64,000 nucleotides of DNA, from positions 1-64,000 of the forward strand of contig SOJX01000034.1 of assembly GCA_004376375.1 (NCBI GenBank), read 5' to 3'. The notes beneath the pieces are model-generated. The model saw nothing but the letters and a program-made list of their open reading frames with translations. It was not told the DNA's origin and searched no databases. The stretch is from Planctomycetota bacterium. Lineage in GTDB: Bacteria; Planctomycetota; E44-bin39. A program made the translations under genes and the position numbers. Positions 31,489-41,066 of the stretch are shown here, one piece after another. Position 1 is the stretch's first letter. Each line of letters opens with the position of its first letter.

Positions 31489-33780
31489 TCATTTCTGCAC
31501 GCTCTCCCTCTCGTCGACAAGTTTGTCCACGACGGAAGGATCGGTCAGCGTCGACGTGTCGCCGATGTTGTCGGTGTCGCCCTCGGCGATTTTCCTGAGG
31601 ATGCGGCGCATGATTTTTCCGCTTCGCGTCTTCGGAAGCGCGTCGGCGAACTGTATCACGTCGGGCGTCGCGATGGGGCCGATAACGCCGCGTACGTGTT
31701 TTATCAGTTCGCCGCGCAGCCGGTCGGATTTGGCGACGCCTTCGCGCAGGGTCGCGAATGCGTATATGCCCTGGCCCTTTATCGGGTGCGGGAAACCGAC
31801 GACCGCGGCCTCGCTCACGTCGTCGTGCGAGACAAGCGCGCTCTCTACCTCGGCCGTCCCGATCCTGTGGCCGGAGACGTTTATCACGTCGTCTATGCGC
31901 CCCATCAGCCAGTAGAAGCCTTCGTCGTCGACACGCGCACCGTCGCCCGTGAAATAGACGCCAGGCATCTGGGAGAAATAGGTCTCCTTGAACCGCTCCG
32001 GCTCGTTATAGACGCCGCGCATCATGCCGGGCCACGATTTTTCGATTATCAGATAGCCACCTTCGTTCCTGCCGGCAGGTTTGCCTTCCTTGTTTACGAT
32101 TTTCGGCTGCACGCCCGGCAGCGGCATGGAAGCGGAGCCCGGTTTGCTCGGGACCGCGCCCGGCAGCGGGGCAAGCATTATGCCGCCGGTCTCGGTCTGC
32201 CACCACGTATCCACAATCGGGCATTTCTCGCCGCCGATAACCCTGTGATACCACATCCACGTTTCGGGGTTGATCGGCTCGCCGACGGTGCCGAGAATGC
32301 GGAGCGACGAGAGGTCGTGTTTGTCGGGCCATTTGGAGCCGAAACGCTGAAGCGCGCGGATAACCGTCGGCGCCGTGTAGAAGATCGTAACGCCGTATTT
32401 CTCAACGATGCGCCAGTAGCGGTCCGGCTCGGGATAGGTCGGAACGCCTTCGAACATGATCGAGGTCGCGCCCGCCGCGAGCGGGCCATAGGTGATATAA
32501 CTGTGGCCCGTAATCCAGCCCAGGTCGGCCGTGCACCAGTAAATGTCCTCGTCCTTGGCGTCAAACACCCACTTGAAAGTCTGCATTGTATAGACGAGGT
32601 AACCTGCGCTCGTGTGCAGAACGCCCTTGGGCTTGCCCGTGCTGCCGCTGGTGTAGAGGATGAAAAGCGGATCTTCGGAATCCATTTCCTCCGCTTCGCA
32701 CTTCGGTGACGCGTCTTTCATCAACTCGTGCCACCACAGGTCGCGCCCTTCAACGACCGCTATCGGCGTTTTCGTGCGGCGCACGATTATCACGCGGTCG
32801 ACACAGTCGCAATCCTCGAGCGCGTCGTCCGCGTTCTCCTTCAGGCTTATTATCTTGCCTCCGCGATAGCCGCCGTCCGCGGTTATCAGGAGCCTCGAGC
32901 CGCTGTCGAGGATGCGCTCGCGCAGCGATTCCGCCGAGAAACCGCCGAAGACCACGCTGTGAACCGCGCCGATGCGGGCGCAGGCCAGCATCGCGATCGG
33001 AAGCTCCGGAATCATCGGCATGTAGAGGGTGATCCTGTCGCCCTTCTTAATATCCTGGCTTTTCAGGACGTTTGCAAACTTGCATACTTCCTTGTGGAGC
33101 CTTGCGTATGTGTACATCCGGGCCCGGCCCGTCTCTTCCGGCTCCCAGATGAGGGCGATCTTATTGCGGTGCCATGTGTGGAGGTGGCGGTCGAGACAGT
33201 TATGGGAAACATTCAGCTTGCCGCCGAGAAACCACTTGACCTTTGCCTCGTTGAAGTCCTCCTCAACAACCTTGTCCCATTTCTTGAACCAGTCCAGTCC
33301 TTCGGCGATTTCCGCCCAGAACTTCCCGGGATTCTTCACCGAGCGCTCGTAAAGCCGCTCGTAGTCCTCGAAACCGCTTACATAGGCGCCCTCGACGATA
33401 CTTGCCGGCGGGTCGAACTTCCTCTCCTCGAGCCCGATAACCTCTATCTCGGGTTTGCCCTCGGGCACGTCGACCGGGCCGTGCATCGGCACCATTTCGC
33501 CCCGGTGATGCGAAATAAGCTCGACCACTTTTCCGCCCGCCGTCTGCACAAGCGGAACCACTTCGAACTCGATGCAGCCGGAAGCCCGCACCAGAAGCCC
33601 GGCAAGCGCCTCTGCGGAATCCGCTTCCACGATGTTTGTAAATCCGCCGCGGCCGCTGACCATCGTGTAGCGGCCGATTACTTTTATGCCCTCAGGCGGA
33701 GATTCGAATATCTCGTTTTCCTTTTCGTGTACTTTCCCCAGTTCTTGAGGATTGTACCTGCCAATAAGCGCGAACAACAT
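31489..33780 (-). CDS. acs: Acetyl-CoA synthetase (AMP-forming) with an N-terminal DUF3303-like domain
   Basis: The enzyme activates acetate to acetyl-CoA with ATP, and connects acetate to the acetyl-CoA made by CODH/ACS. From the ATG at 33780 (GGAAGGAG 7 bases upstream) the product has 763 residues, against about 650 for normal Acs. The extra part is an N-terminal domain of about 95 residues, opening [20 protein letters not shown], which resembles DUF3303-type dimeric alpha/beta-barrel domains. The Acs part has [46 protein letters not shown] and the C-terminal TRSGKIMRR, where Lys722 is the catalytic lysine normally controlled by acetylation. A reading frame from 33885 is longer but has no ribosome site. 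Confidence 0.93.
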   Translation of the reverse strand: MLFALIGRYNPQELGKVHEKENEIFESPPEGIKVIGRYTMVSGRGGFTNIVEADSAEALAGLLVRASGCIEFEVVPLVQTAGGKVVELISHHRGEMVPMHGPVDVPEGKPEIEVIGLEERKFDPPASIVEGAYVSGFEDYERLYERSVKNPGKFWAEIAEGLDWFKKWDKVVEEDFNEAKVKWFLGGKLNVSHNCLDRHLHTWHRNKIALIWEPEETGRARMYTYARLHKEVCKFANVLKSQDIKKGDRITLYMPMIPELPIAMLACARIGAVHSVVFGGFSAESLRERILDSGSRLLITADGGYRGGKIISLKENADDALEDCDCVDRVIIVRRTKTPIAVVEGRDLWWHELMKDASPKCEAEEMDSEDPLFILYTSGSTGKPKGVLHTSAGYLVYTMQTFKWVFDAKDEDIYWCTADLGWITGHSYITYGPLAAGATSIMFEGVPTYPEPDRYWRIVEKYGVTIFYTAPTVIRALQRFGSKWPDKHDLSSLRILGTVGEPINPETWMWYHRVIGGEKCPIVDTWWQTETGGIMLAPLPGAVPSKPGSASMPLPGVQPKIVNKEGKPAGRNEGGYLIIEKSWPGMMRGVYNEPERFKETYFSQMPGVYFTGDGARVDDEGFYWLMGRIDDVINVSGHRIGTAEVESALVSHDDVSEAAVVGFPHPIKGQGIYAFATLREGVAKSDRLRGELIKHVRGVIGPIATPDVIQFADALPKTRSGKIMRRILRKIAEGDTDNIGDTSTLTDPSVVDKLVDERESVQK

Positions 33781-33897
33781 AGTGTACTCCTTCCGGCCAA
33801 TCGTGCCGGCCCATAACAGGGTTTTACTGTCCGCTCCCATGACACCGTATCTTTTCCGGACACTTTGAAACTCATCAGCGGCCAAGTGTCTGATTCA

Positions 33898-33926
33898 ACT
33901 TTACTAAAAATCGGTTATGATGTCAA
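33898..33926 (-). promoter_or_regulatory. sigma70-type promoter of acs
   Basis: Minus strand perfect TTGACA (33921-33926), 17-base spacer, TAAAGT (33898-33903). Leader of about 110 bases to the ATG at 33780. Confidence 0.6.
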
Positions 33927-33935
33927 GGGCTAATT

Positions 33936-33951
33936 CGTGAAATTATTCACA
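33936..33951. promoter_or_regulatory. CRP-like palindrome upstream of the acs promoter
   Basis: CGTGA-AATTAT-TCACA, one base away from the CRP consensus TGTGA-N6-TCACA, centred about 52 bases upstream of the predicted acs start. No regulator gene is in the window. Confidence 0.4.
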
Positions 33952-34076
33952 CTATCGGATTTCCGGCTATTTGTTTGAGTTACAGAGCTATAAGTGCTAT
34001 AAGAGCCGTCGCGGAAATGTCACGAGAGTTCCATAATACGTTCACTGCCCGTTTGTCAGGTAATTCGGAATTTATT

Positions 34077-34098
34077 GTGAAATCGGAAATATTTTCAC
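34077..34098. promoter_or_regulatory. GTGAAA/TTTCAC inverted repeat upstream of the pseudokinase promoter
   Basis: GTGAAA (34077-34082), ten bases, TTTCAC (34093-34098), ending 9 bases before the -35 box at 34108. The arms resemble those of the palindrome at 33936. The rest of the 419-base gap between acs and the pseudokinase gene shows nothing else. Confidence 0.35.
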
Positions 34099-34107
34099 GA
34101 TTTGCCA

Positions 34108-34136
34108 TTGATTCCAAATATCGGGCCTGATAATAT
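34108..34136 (+). promoter_or_regulatory. sigma70-type promoter of the pseudokinase gene
   Basis: TTGATT (34108-34113), 17-base spacer, TAATAT (34131-34136). Leader of about 57 bases to the ATG at 34200, which has no clear ribosome site. Confidence 0.5.
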
Positions 34137-34199
34137 ATTCTATTGCGTTCGGAATAGATACACACCAAAATCAAGTTTGTCCGTTTTCCGGTCAGTAAT

Positions 34200-37100
34200 A
34201 TGGCAGAAGGCAAGCAAATCATTGCAGAAAGGTTTGAAGCAATCGAGGAGCTTGCTCTGGGCACCCTCGGTCCCGTAATGCTGGTTCGCGACAGGCGTTC
34301 CGAGTGGCAGAAGCGAGTCCTCAGGATAGTTGACAGGGCCTTTGCCGAGCCGGCATGGGTTGAGCGATATGAACATGAATTCCGGGAACTGGCGAAAATC
34401 AACCACCCGAATCTTGTACGCCTTTTCGATTTCGGCCGCTACGAAGACAGGTTCTTTTATACTGCCGAATATGTTCGCGGTACAAGCCTGGAAACCTGGG
34501 CGCCGGGTAAAAAGCCCGATGAGGTGCTTGCAGTCTTCGGTCAGGTTTTACGCGGTCTCCATGCTCTCCATGCCGGCGGTTTCATCCACGGCAACGTAAA
34601 GCCTGAAAACATTATTATTCTGGAAACGCCGGCCGGTTTTCACGCGAAGCTGGTTGATCCCGAGTTCGTAACCAGACCGCTTGCCGGGCTTGGCCGCCGC
34701 TTTCCGGGAAGCGCGGCATATCTTGCGCCCGAGATTGCGCGCGTAAGCCTGCTCGACGGGCGCGCCGACCTCTATGCTTCGGGTGTAAGCCTCTACGAGA
34801 CCTTTGCAGGCAGGCGCCCGGTGCCGGGCGCAACGGTGCATGATCTCCTGCGGAACCTCGATTCCTACGTACCTATTGACATTATCTCTCTCGCACCCGA
34901 CCTGCCTCCGGCGGTAGGGCGAATAATAATGCGGCTTCTCTCCCGAAACCCGATCGACCGGTTCGGAGACTCTAACCGCGTAATTGAACTGTTTTCCACC
35001 GCGACGGGAAAAGACATGCCGCTCGAACTCGAGCACGGTCATCCGGGGCTGCTCGCGGGCGGCGTGGTCGGCCGCGAAAACGTTGAAGAGCAATTCCGCA
35101 CCTTCCTTACGAATCTCGGCGGCAGCGGGTGCAATGCCATGATTCTCTGCGGGCCGTCCGGCTCCGGGCGCTCCATTATGCTGGACGAACTTTCAGCAGT
35201 GGCGCACATGGAGGATTTCCGCATAATCCGCGCCGACGTGCGGCCGCATGAAACCGCCGATGCGGGCATCCGTAAGATTGCAGAAGGAATAATCTCGCTC
35301 GCCGGACCCGCCCGGGGGCCCGCGGCAAACCTGCCGGCGACACAGGCGCTTTCCGCCTATGCCTCGGCCACCGGCTCTGCGCCGGCTCGAGCCGTCACGC
35401 TCCTGAATCAGCTGCTGGAGATTGCGGCAAAAACTCAGGTGCTTGTAGTAATTGACGATATCCATCTTTCCGGGCGCAGGCGCCGGGAATTCCTGCTGAT
35501 TCTTCTCAACATGCTTCACCATGAAAACAAGCGCGGGCACCGACTGGCAGTCCTCATGGCTTCTGAAAACCCCGCGTTACCTGAGGCGCTGGCAAGCCTT
35601 TTTATGCGGGAAGAACTGGTTGAAACCGTTGAACTCCTGTCTATCGACCTTTCCGCGTCCAGGCGAATAATCGCCGGCCTGCTGGGCGACGCCGATCCGC
35701 CCGAGGACTTCGTCCGCGTCGTACACGAGGCATCCGCCGGGCTCCCCAGAAGCGTAGTCGAGACCATTCGGCTCGCAGCGGCAACCGGAGTGCTTTCCCG
35801 CGATCCAAACGGGCACTGGACTTATCCCGAAGATCCGTCCGTCGTGCGACCCGAAACGCCTGCCGACCTTGTGAAAAAACGGCTGGAAAATCTTCCTGAC
35901 CAGCCGCGCGAGGTTGCGGGCGCATGCGTAACTTTCCGCGGTAACTTCACGCTTGAAGACCTCGGCAACCTTCTCCGCGAAAGACCGGTCGTGCTTTACC
36001 CCGTGGTCCGAGGATTAATCGCGGAAGGTTTCATCAGAGAAGAAGTCGACGGATCATTCAGAATTGCCGGCTCTTTCCTGCGTGGTGCAATCGCAGCGGC
36101 CATGCCTGAAAGGCATTTCAAGGCGCATAACCGCCGGCTGGGAATGCACCATCTGGCACTGTCCGAGCGCGGCGATACCGCATCCCGCCTTCTGGCCGCG
36201 CATTACCTTATCGAAGCAGGGGACAAAAAATACGGTATGCCTCTTGCAATGGAAGTAGTGGACAAACGTATCGCCTCGGGGGATGCCGAAACTGCAAAAA
36301 GCCTGCTGGAGCTGATAGAAAAGCGGGACCTTATGCCGGCTCAAGGCAAGGAAGAGCGCCTTGGCGTTCTCGAGCGCGCCGTTCGCGCCGCCTCCATTTT
36401 AGGCTCCAAGTACAAAAAGCTCGAAGCGCTGGGCGAAGCGGTAACCACTGCCAAGACTGACCCCAAGCGGACGGAAACCTTTCTGCGACTTGCGCTCGAA
36501 CAGGCGGTGACCGCGCTTTCAATCGGAGAACTGGATACGGCCGGCACAACACTGGCCGCTCTTACCGGAAGCAGTATCGAAACCACGAGGCTGCGCCCGC
36601 AAATCACCGCCGCCGCCGCTGAGTTGGCGCTAAGACGTGGCGAAGCACAGGAGGCGCTGAATATGATTAAAAGCGCCCTCGCAGCAGACCCAGACTCGGA
36701 TGCGGAGCAACTCAAGCAGGTCCAGGCAAAGGCTTTTGCATCTCTTGGCCGCCTTGAAGAAGCTCTTGCGGCCTGCGATACAGCCATAGATGATTTGTCG
36801 GGAAAAACAAGTGGACCTGAAGTGCTCTCCGGCCTGCTTATTGACAGGTGCGCATACCTCCGAAGGCTGGGCAGACTCAACGACCTTGAAGAAACGGCAC
36901 GCACCGCCCTCAACCTCGTCCGGGAACACCGCCTGCACCGCCAGGAAGCGGAACTATCGTTGGAGCATTCCCGCGCACTCCTTGCCCGCGGCCAGTTTCA
37001 GGCCGCGGACGAGGAACTCGGCTGGGCGGCAATACTTGCTCTGGTCCTGGACGAGAGATTCCTCGCCGTACACGCGCTGGTTGAGCGCGACACCGCCCTC

Positions 37101-38615
37101 ACGCTCGATGGCCGCACCACCGAGGCTGCAACGCATGCCCGTCGCGCTTACACCCACGCCCTGAGTATCGAATCGACCAGCAAGAGGGTGGAAGCGCTCC
37201 GCCGGACTTCATGGTCCGCGCTGGTTCGGGGTGATTTTTCAGTTGCGCGCTCGCAACTGGACACGGCTGAAACGGCGGCGCGCAGAATAGAACTGACAAT
37301 AGCCGAGGCGACCTGCAACGCCGACGGCGCCCGCCTTGCCTTCCTGCAGGGAAACCTCGCACTGTCTGAGGCGCTTGCGCGCTCCGCATATGAACGGTTG
37401 AAACCTACGGTCGACGAACCGCACGCGTTCCGCCCCGCCGAGCTTATTCTCGAAATCCTCTTCGTCACCGGGCGGTACGGTGAGATCCCCGGTGAGCTGA
37501 AGGAGATACTCGACGCCGCCTCAAAGGCAGGCGCCTTTACGGTTGTCGATACCGCACACGTTTTCCGTGCCCGCTGGATGATACTCATGGGTCAGCACGA
37601 CAAGGCGAGAAAGGAGCTTGTGACCCTCATGAGCGCGGCGCGAAAGCCTTTCTCTTTCCTGCTCTTGAAAATCGCGGAACTTGAAATAAGCATCGCCCTT
37701 TCGTCCGGCAACCTGACAGCGGCAAGAAACGTGCTCGAGCAGCTCGGCACGAGCAGGTTCGCGGTCGCGACGCCTCTCGAGCGATTCGAATGGGAGATTC
37801 TCCTGTGCAGACAGGAGGCGGCGGAAGGCAACATAAACAGCGCGCTGCAGAGAATTGCGTTTCTTGCCCGGCTGCCTTTTATACCCGGCTCGGCTTTCTA
37901 CCGCCACCGGCTCCTGATCGAAGAAGGCGCGACAATAGCGCGTTCCGGCGGCGTGAACCTTACCACGGCAGTTGACGTACTTCAGCGCTCCGTCGACGAG
38001 GCCAAGGCCAACGGCTACCTTCCTGTCGTCGAAGAAGCCTATGACTGGCTTGCCAATGTGCATTCACGGATAGGCGATGCCAGCGCCGCACAACTGGCAC
38101 GCGATCATGCAAACCAGGCGGCAGCTGTCATAAAAAGCGGTCTTTCAGAATCCGACGCGGCTGAGTATGAAAAAGCGCTTGCCGAAAGGCGCTCAAGAAG
38201 GATTATTCAAAGCCCGGATTCCCTTCCGACACAATCCGCCCAACCCGCCCCGAGCCCCGCCCCGGCCGAGCAGGTACAACCTCAGGAGACCCAGTCTCAA
38301 AAGGATAGCGGACCTTCACCTGATACTGCCGAACCGGAGCCCGGTCCGCCGGCAGGGCCTGCCCATCGGGAAAGACCGCGCAAAACAAAAGTGGTTGACC
38401 CCGCTGAGGCAATGGGGGAACTGCCGTTACCGGCAGTCAAGAAAATATCCAAGTTATCACATGCGGATTTCAGTAAAATCCTGGCTCAATACGAGCGGGC
38501 ATATATAGAAGAAATACTCGAAAGGAGCGAAGGGAATAAAATGAAGGCTGCAAAGGAGATGGGAATCTCACGAGCCGCCCTTTACAGGATAATGAAACGA
38601 CTCGGCATTGACTGA
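34200..38615 (+). CDS. Pseudokinase-AAA-TPR-Fis HTH giant regulator
   Basis: A 1471-residue protein with four parts. Residues 1-275 have the Hanks-type kinase fold, but the key residues are changed: Arg42 where the ATP lysine is expected, HGN (130-132) in place of HRD, and DPE (153-155) in place of DFG. YLAPE and the following helices are kept. Residues about 290-560 are an AAA/STAND-like ATPase with GPSGSGRS (318-325), where Arg324 replaces the Walker lysine, and Walker B VLVVIDD (Asp419, Asp420). A long helical TPR-like solenoid follows (about 620-1340), then a proline-rich linker and a C-terminal Fis-type helix-turn-helix, AAKEMGISRAALYRIMKRLG. The order recalls PknK-type regulators. It probably senses something through its solenoid and binds DNA; phosphotransfer is unlikely. 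Single-gene transcript. Confidence 0.85.
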   Translation: MAEGKQIIAERFEAIEELALGTLGPVMLVRDRRSEWQKRVLRIVDRAFAEPAWVERYEHEFRELAKINHPNLVRLFDFGRYEDRFFYTAEYVRGTSLETWAPGKKPDEVLAVFGQVLRGLHALHAGGFIHGNVKPENIIILETPAGFHAKLVDPEFVTRPLAGLGRRFPGSAAYLAPEIARVSLLDGRADLYASGVSLYETFAGRRPVPGATVHDLLRNLDSYVPIDIISLAPDLPPAVGRIIMRLLSRNPIDRFGDSNRVIELFSTATGKDMPLELEHGHPGLLAGGVVGRENVEEQFRTFLTNLGGSGCNAMILCGPSGSGRSIMLDELSAVAHMEDFRIIRADVRPHETADAGIRKIAEGIISLAGPARGPAANLPATQALSAYASATGSAPARAVTLLNQLLEIAAKTQVLVVIDDIHLSGRRRREFLLILLNMLHHENKRGHRLAVLMASENPALPEALASLFMREELVETVELLSIDLSASRRIIAGLLGDADPPEDFVRVVHEASAGLPRSVVETIRLAAATGVLSRDPNGHWTYPEDPSVVRPETPADLVKKRLENLPDQPREVAGACVTFRGNFTLEDLGNLLRERPVVLYPVVRGLIAEGFIREEVDGSFRIAGSFLRGAIAAAMPERHFKAHNRRLGMHHLALSERGDTASRLLAAHYLIEAGDKKYGMPLAMEVVDKRIASGDAETAKSLLELIEKRDLMPAQGKEERLGVLERAVRAASILGSKYKKLEALGEAVTTAKTDPKRTETFLRLALEQAVTALSIGELDTAGTTLAALTGSSIETTRLRPQITAAAAELALRRGEAQEALNMIKSALAADPDSDAEQLKQVQAKAFASLGRLEEALAACDTAIDDLSGKTSGPEVLSGLLIDRCAYLRRLGRLNDLEETARTALNLVREHRLHRQEAELSLEHSRALLARGQFQAADEELGWAAILALVLDERFLAVHALVERDTALTLDGRTTEAATHARRAYTHALSIESTSKRVEALRRTSWSALVRGDFSVARSQLDTAETAARRIELTIAEATCNADGARLAFLQGNLALSEALARSAYERLKPTVDEPHAFRPAELILEILFVTGRYGEIPGELKEILDAASKAGAFTVVDTAHVFRARWMILMGQHDKARKELVTLMSAARKPFSFLLLKIAELEISIALSSGNLTAARNVLEQLGTSRFAVATPLERFEWEILLCRQEAAEGNINSALQRIAFLARLPFIPGSAFYRHRLLIEEGATIARSGGVNLTTAVDVLQRSVDEAKANGYLPVVEEAYDWLANVHSRIGDASAAQLARDHANQAAAVIKSGLSESDAAEYEKALAERRSRRIIQSPDSLPTQSAQPAPSPAPAEQVQPQETQSQKDSGPSPDTAEPEPGPPAGPAHRERPRKTKVVDPAEAMGELPLPAVKKISKLSHADFSKILAQYERAYIEEILERSEGNKMKAAKEMGISRAALYRIMKRLGID

Positions 38616-38738
38616 CCGGATTTCGAACAGAAACTGGCACCTGCCAGTTACAGTGTCGCGAAACCGTACACAAATCGACCCTGAAAATATGACAATTACG
38701 TGAACATCCGATAATCGTATTTCATTCTTGCCGGTCTT

Positions 38739-40694
38739 CTAAGCATCCTGGAACTCCGGAGCATTATTAATCATCTCAAAGATTTCAAGAACAGTTGCTA
38801 CAGACCATGCCTGGGCGAACGCGCCACGCTGTGTATAAGGCTCATTACCGTCCAGAATTTCAGGCATCTGGCCGATTGCCTGGCGCGACAGAAGGCCTTG
38901 AACCGGTTCAATCAGCTTCCTCAACCAGGGAATATCATAACCGTTCACGCGAACGTATGCCTTCGCATATGGCGCCAGGAGCCATGGCCACGCCGTTCCC
39001 TGATGATATGCGCCGTCACGCGAAGTCTGATCGCCAAGATAACACCCCTGATAACCATCTTCATCCTGCGCGAGCGTCCTGATCCCGCCGGGCACGGCAA
39101 GGCGTTCGCTTACTACGCTCACAACGCCTTTCCGAATCTCGTCCGGAAGCGGCGAATAGGGAAGGCTGACCGCAAAAAGCTGGTTGGGCCGAACGCGAGC
39201 ATCTTTATAATTTTCCTCAAGCACGTCATAGAGATAACCGCCTTGCTCGAAAAAGAACTTCTCGACAAAGCTCTTCCGGATGCGCGGCAAGAGGCCGATA
39301 TACTTGTCCGCAGGTTTTTCCACGACCTTTGAAAGCCGGGCGAGCGAGGCGAGCGCGTTATACCAGAGCGCGGAAATTTCGACGGCTTTTCCCGCACGCG
39401 GAGTTACGACCCAGTCGCCGACCTTGGCGTCCATCCACGTCAGCCGCGGCCCGTGCCGCACGAGTCCGTCCGAATCCATCTTTATCCCGTTCATCGTTCC
39501 GGCCATATATGATTCGACGACTTCGACGGCTTTCGGGTAAAGCTCTTCGAGCAGGGCCTTGTCGCCGCTTGCATCAAAGTGTGCGGCCGTCGCGTGTATG
39601 AACCACAGCGACGCGTCAACGGTATTGTAATCCGACTCTCCCCCCTCCTCCGAGAAGAAGTTCGGCACAAGCCCGTCTTTCATCCCCGACGCGAAACGGA
39701 GCAGCACCCGGCCGGCCTCTTTGAAGCGTCCGCGGGCAAGCAGCAGGCCGGGGATTGAAATCATCGCGTCGCGCCCCCATTCGGCAAACCAGGGGTAACC
39801 TGCAAACAGGCCGTGAGTCCCGTCGGAACGGACGACAAGGAAATCCTCGGCAGCCGCCGCGATATGAGGCGCCCACGGCACATCAAAGTCGCCGGACTTG
39901 CAAACGGAACGTCTGCGGCTCAATTCCGCTTCCAAAACCTTCTCAAATTCAAATCCGGTCCTGGATTCGACGGTCGCCGCGAGCCACGCCGGTTTTCCCT
40001 CTGCCAGATCGAAAGCAAGCGCGCAGGGCATGAAAAGGTCTTCATCGAAATCGAGTCCGCGCCGGCGCTCGATATCGTAGCGGAAGCTGTTATACCAGTG
40101 ATATTCATCGGATGTACCGGACGCGTTATGAAACACGGTCATCCCGGGCAGGGAATCATATGGGCGCATGCTGAAACCGCCTGGAACCTCGGTCAGTTTG
40201 CGCTTAAGCGTTGAGTTCTCATGCGTGAGCGAATGATAGTTTCGAAACGCGACAAGGGGCCGGACATGCATCTTCACAGGCCCCGAACCCTTAATCAATT
40301 TGTAGAAAACCACGACAGTGTTCTCGCCGTGAACGGTAAACACGTGTTTTTCAACGGTTACGCCGCCGAACTCGAACACCGTGACGGGCCATTCAGCCCT
40401 GCGGAACTCGCGGACGTATCTGTAGCCTTTCGGGTGGACGGTGCCGCGGTAATGGTTGGTGGAGAGTTCGTACTCGCTTCCGTTTACGAGGACCGTCTCT
40501 TCAAGTTTCGATAACGTTACGACACGTCCAAGCGGCGGCCCCATGTCGGCAACCAGCAGGCCATGATAACGCCGGGTGTTGGCGCCGAAGGTTGTAGAGG
40601 CGGCGTAACCGCCGACGCCGTTCGCGTCGAAAAACTCGCAGGCGAAACCTTCTTCGATTTCGGGCTCTTCCCAGCGCAGGACAATCGGCTCCAT
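38739..40694 (-). CDS. Glycogen debranching enzyme (amylo-alpha-1,6-glucosidase type)
   Basis: A 651-residue enzyme that should remove alpha-1,6 branches from glycogen. The N-terminal beta domain opens with CEFFDANGVGGYAASTTFGANTRRYHGLLV (a block typical of the bacterial debranching family, residues about 18-47). The C-terminal six-hairpin toroid carries PWFAEWGRDAMISIPGLLLARG, the acid residues being Glu and Asp of that block, then HATAAHFDASGDKALLEELYP and AYHQGTAWPWLLAPY. Length fits the bacterial family of about 650-720. GGAGGG lies 6 bases before the ATG. It is a single gene; other glycogen genes are not in the window. Cytoplasmic, no signal peptide. Confidence 0.92.
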   Translation of the reverse strand: MEPIVLRWEEPEIEEGFACEFFDANGVGGYAASTTFGANTRRYHGLLVADMGPPLGRVVTLSKLEETVLVNGSEYELSTNHYRGTVHPKGYRYVREFRRAEWPVTVFEFGGVTVEKHVFTVHGENTVVVFYKLIKGSGPVKMHVRPLVAFRNYHSLTHENSTLKRKLTEVPGGFSMRPYDSLPGMTVFHNASGTSDEYHWYNSFRYDIERRRGLDFDEDLFMPCALAFDLAEGKPAWLAATVESRTGFEFEKVLEAELSRRRSVCKSGDFDVPWAPHIAAAAEDFLVVRSDGTHGLFAGYPWFAEWGRDAMISIPGLLLARGRFKEAGRVLLRFASGMKDGLVPNFFSEEGGESDYNTVDASLWFIHATAAHFDASGDKALLEELYPKAVEVVESYMAGTMNGIKMDSDGLVRHGPRLTWMDAKVGDWVVTPRAGKAVEISALWYNALASLARLSKVVEKPADKYIGLLPRIRKSFVEKFFFEQGGYLYDVLEENYKDARVRPNQLFAVSLPYSPLPDEIRKGVVSVVSERLAVPGGIRTLAQDEDGYQGCYLGDQTSRDGAYHQGTAWPWLLAPYAKAYVRVNGYDIPWLRKLIEPVQGLLSRQAIGQMPEILDGNEPYTQRGAFAQAWSVATVLEIFEMINNAPEFQDA

Positions 40695-40763
40695 TTGCCG
40701 CCCTCCGATACGGTGCCTGACGATTTTCCATCTATTTCAGAAAGAGAGCAATCGGGCTGAATC

Positions 40764-40791
40764 ATTATACCGGTCCATGGCCCGCGTGCAA
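40764..40791 (-). promoter_or_regulatory. sigma70-type promoter of the debranching enzyme gene
   Basis: Minus strand TTGCAC (40786-40791), 16-base spacer, TATAAT (40764-40769). Leader of about 63 bases. Confidence 0.55.
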
Positions 40792-40838
40792 TCGAAAACA
40801 GTTTTCCGTGCGGATCAGGGGTGCACTTCACATTCATC

Positions 40839-40867
40839 TTGACATCAAAAACCAATATCTGTATAGT
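40839..40867 (+). promoter_or_regulatory. Strong sigma70-type promoter of the selenium/sulfur cassette
   Basis: Perfect TTGACA (40839-40844), 17-base spacer, TATAGT (40862-40867). It is one of the best matches in the window and starts a leader of about 190 bases. Confidence 0.65.
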
Positions 40868-40873
40868 TTTGTC

Positions 40874-41066
40874 GTCGTTTACATGAATGGAGACGCTACT
40901 CGCAGTGAAAAAACTCAGGTCTATCATACATCTTCAGCTCTGAGGCAGACATCGGAAGCCCGGGCGGCTTCCATCGCACTGCCTGCCCGCTCCCTCCATG
41001 CCCTGACCCGCACTCCCTGAGTCCGGGCGCGGGGGAGCCGCGCTCGGGTGAAAGGGGAAACCGGGT
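40874..41066 (+). promoter_or_regulatory. Long structured 5' leader of yedE, possible cis-regulatory RNA
   Basis: Two stable stems are seen. The first is AGGCAG (40943-40948) with CTGCCT (40979-40984), enclosing GGAAGCC (40954-40960) with GGCTTCC (40966-40972). The second is CCGGGCGCGG (41023-41032) with CCGCGCTCGG (41038-41047), ten pairs including one wobble, ending 19 bases before the start codon and close to the AGGGGA ribosome site. I do not recognise a known riboswitch class. Confidence 0.4.
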
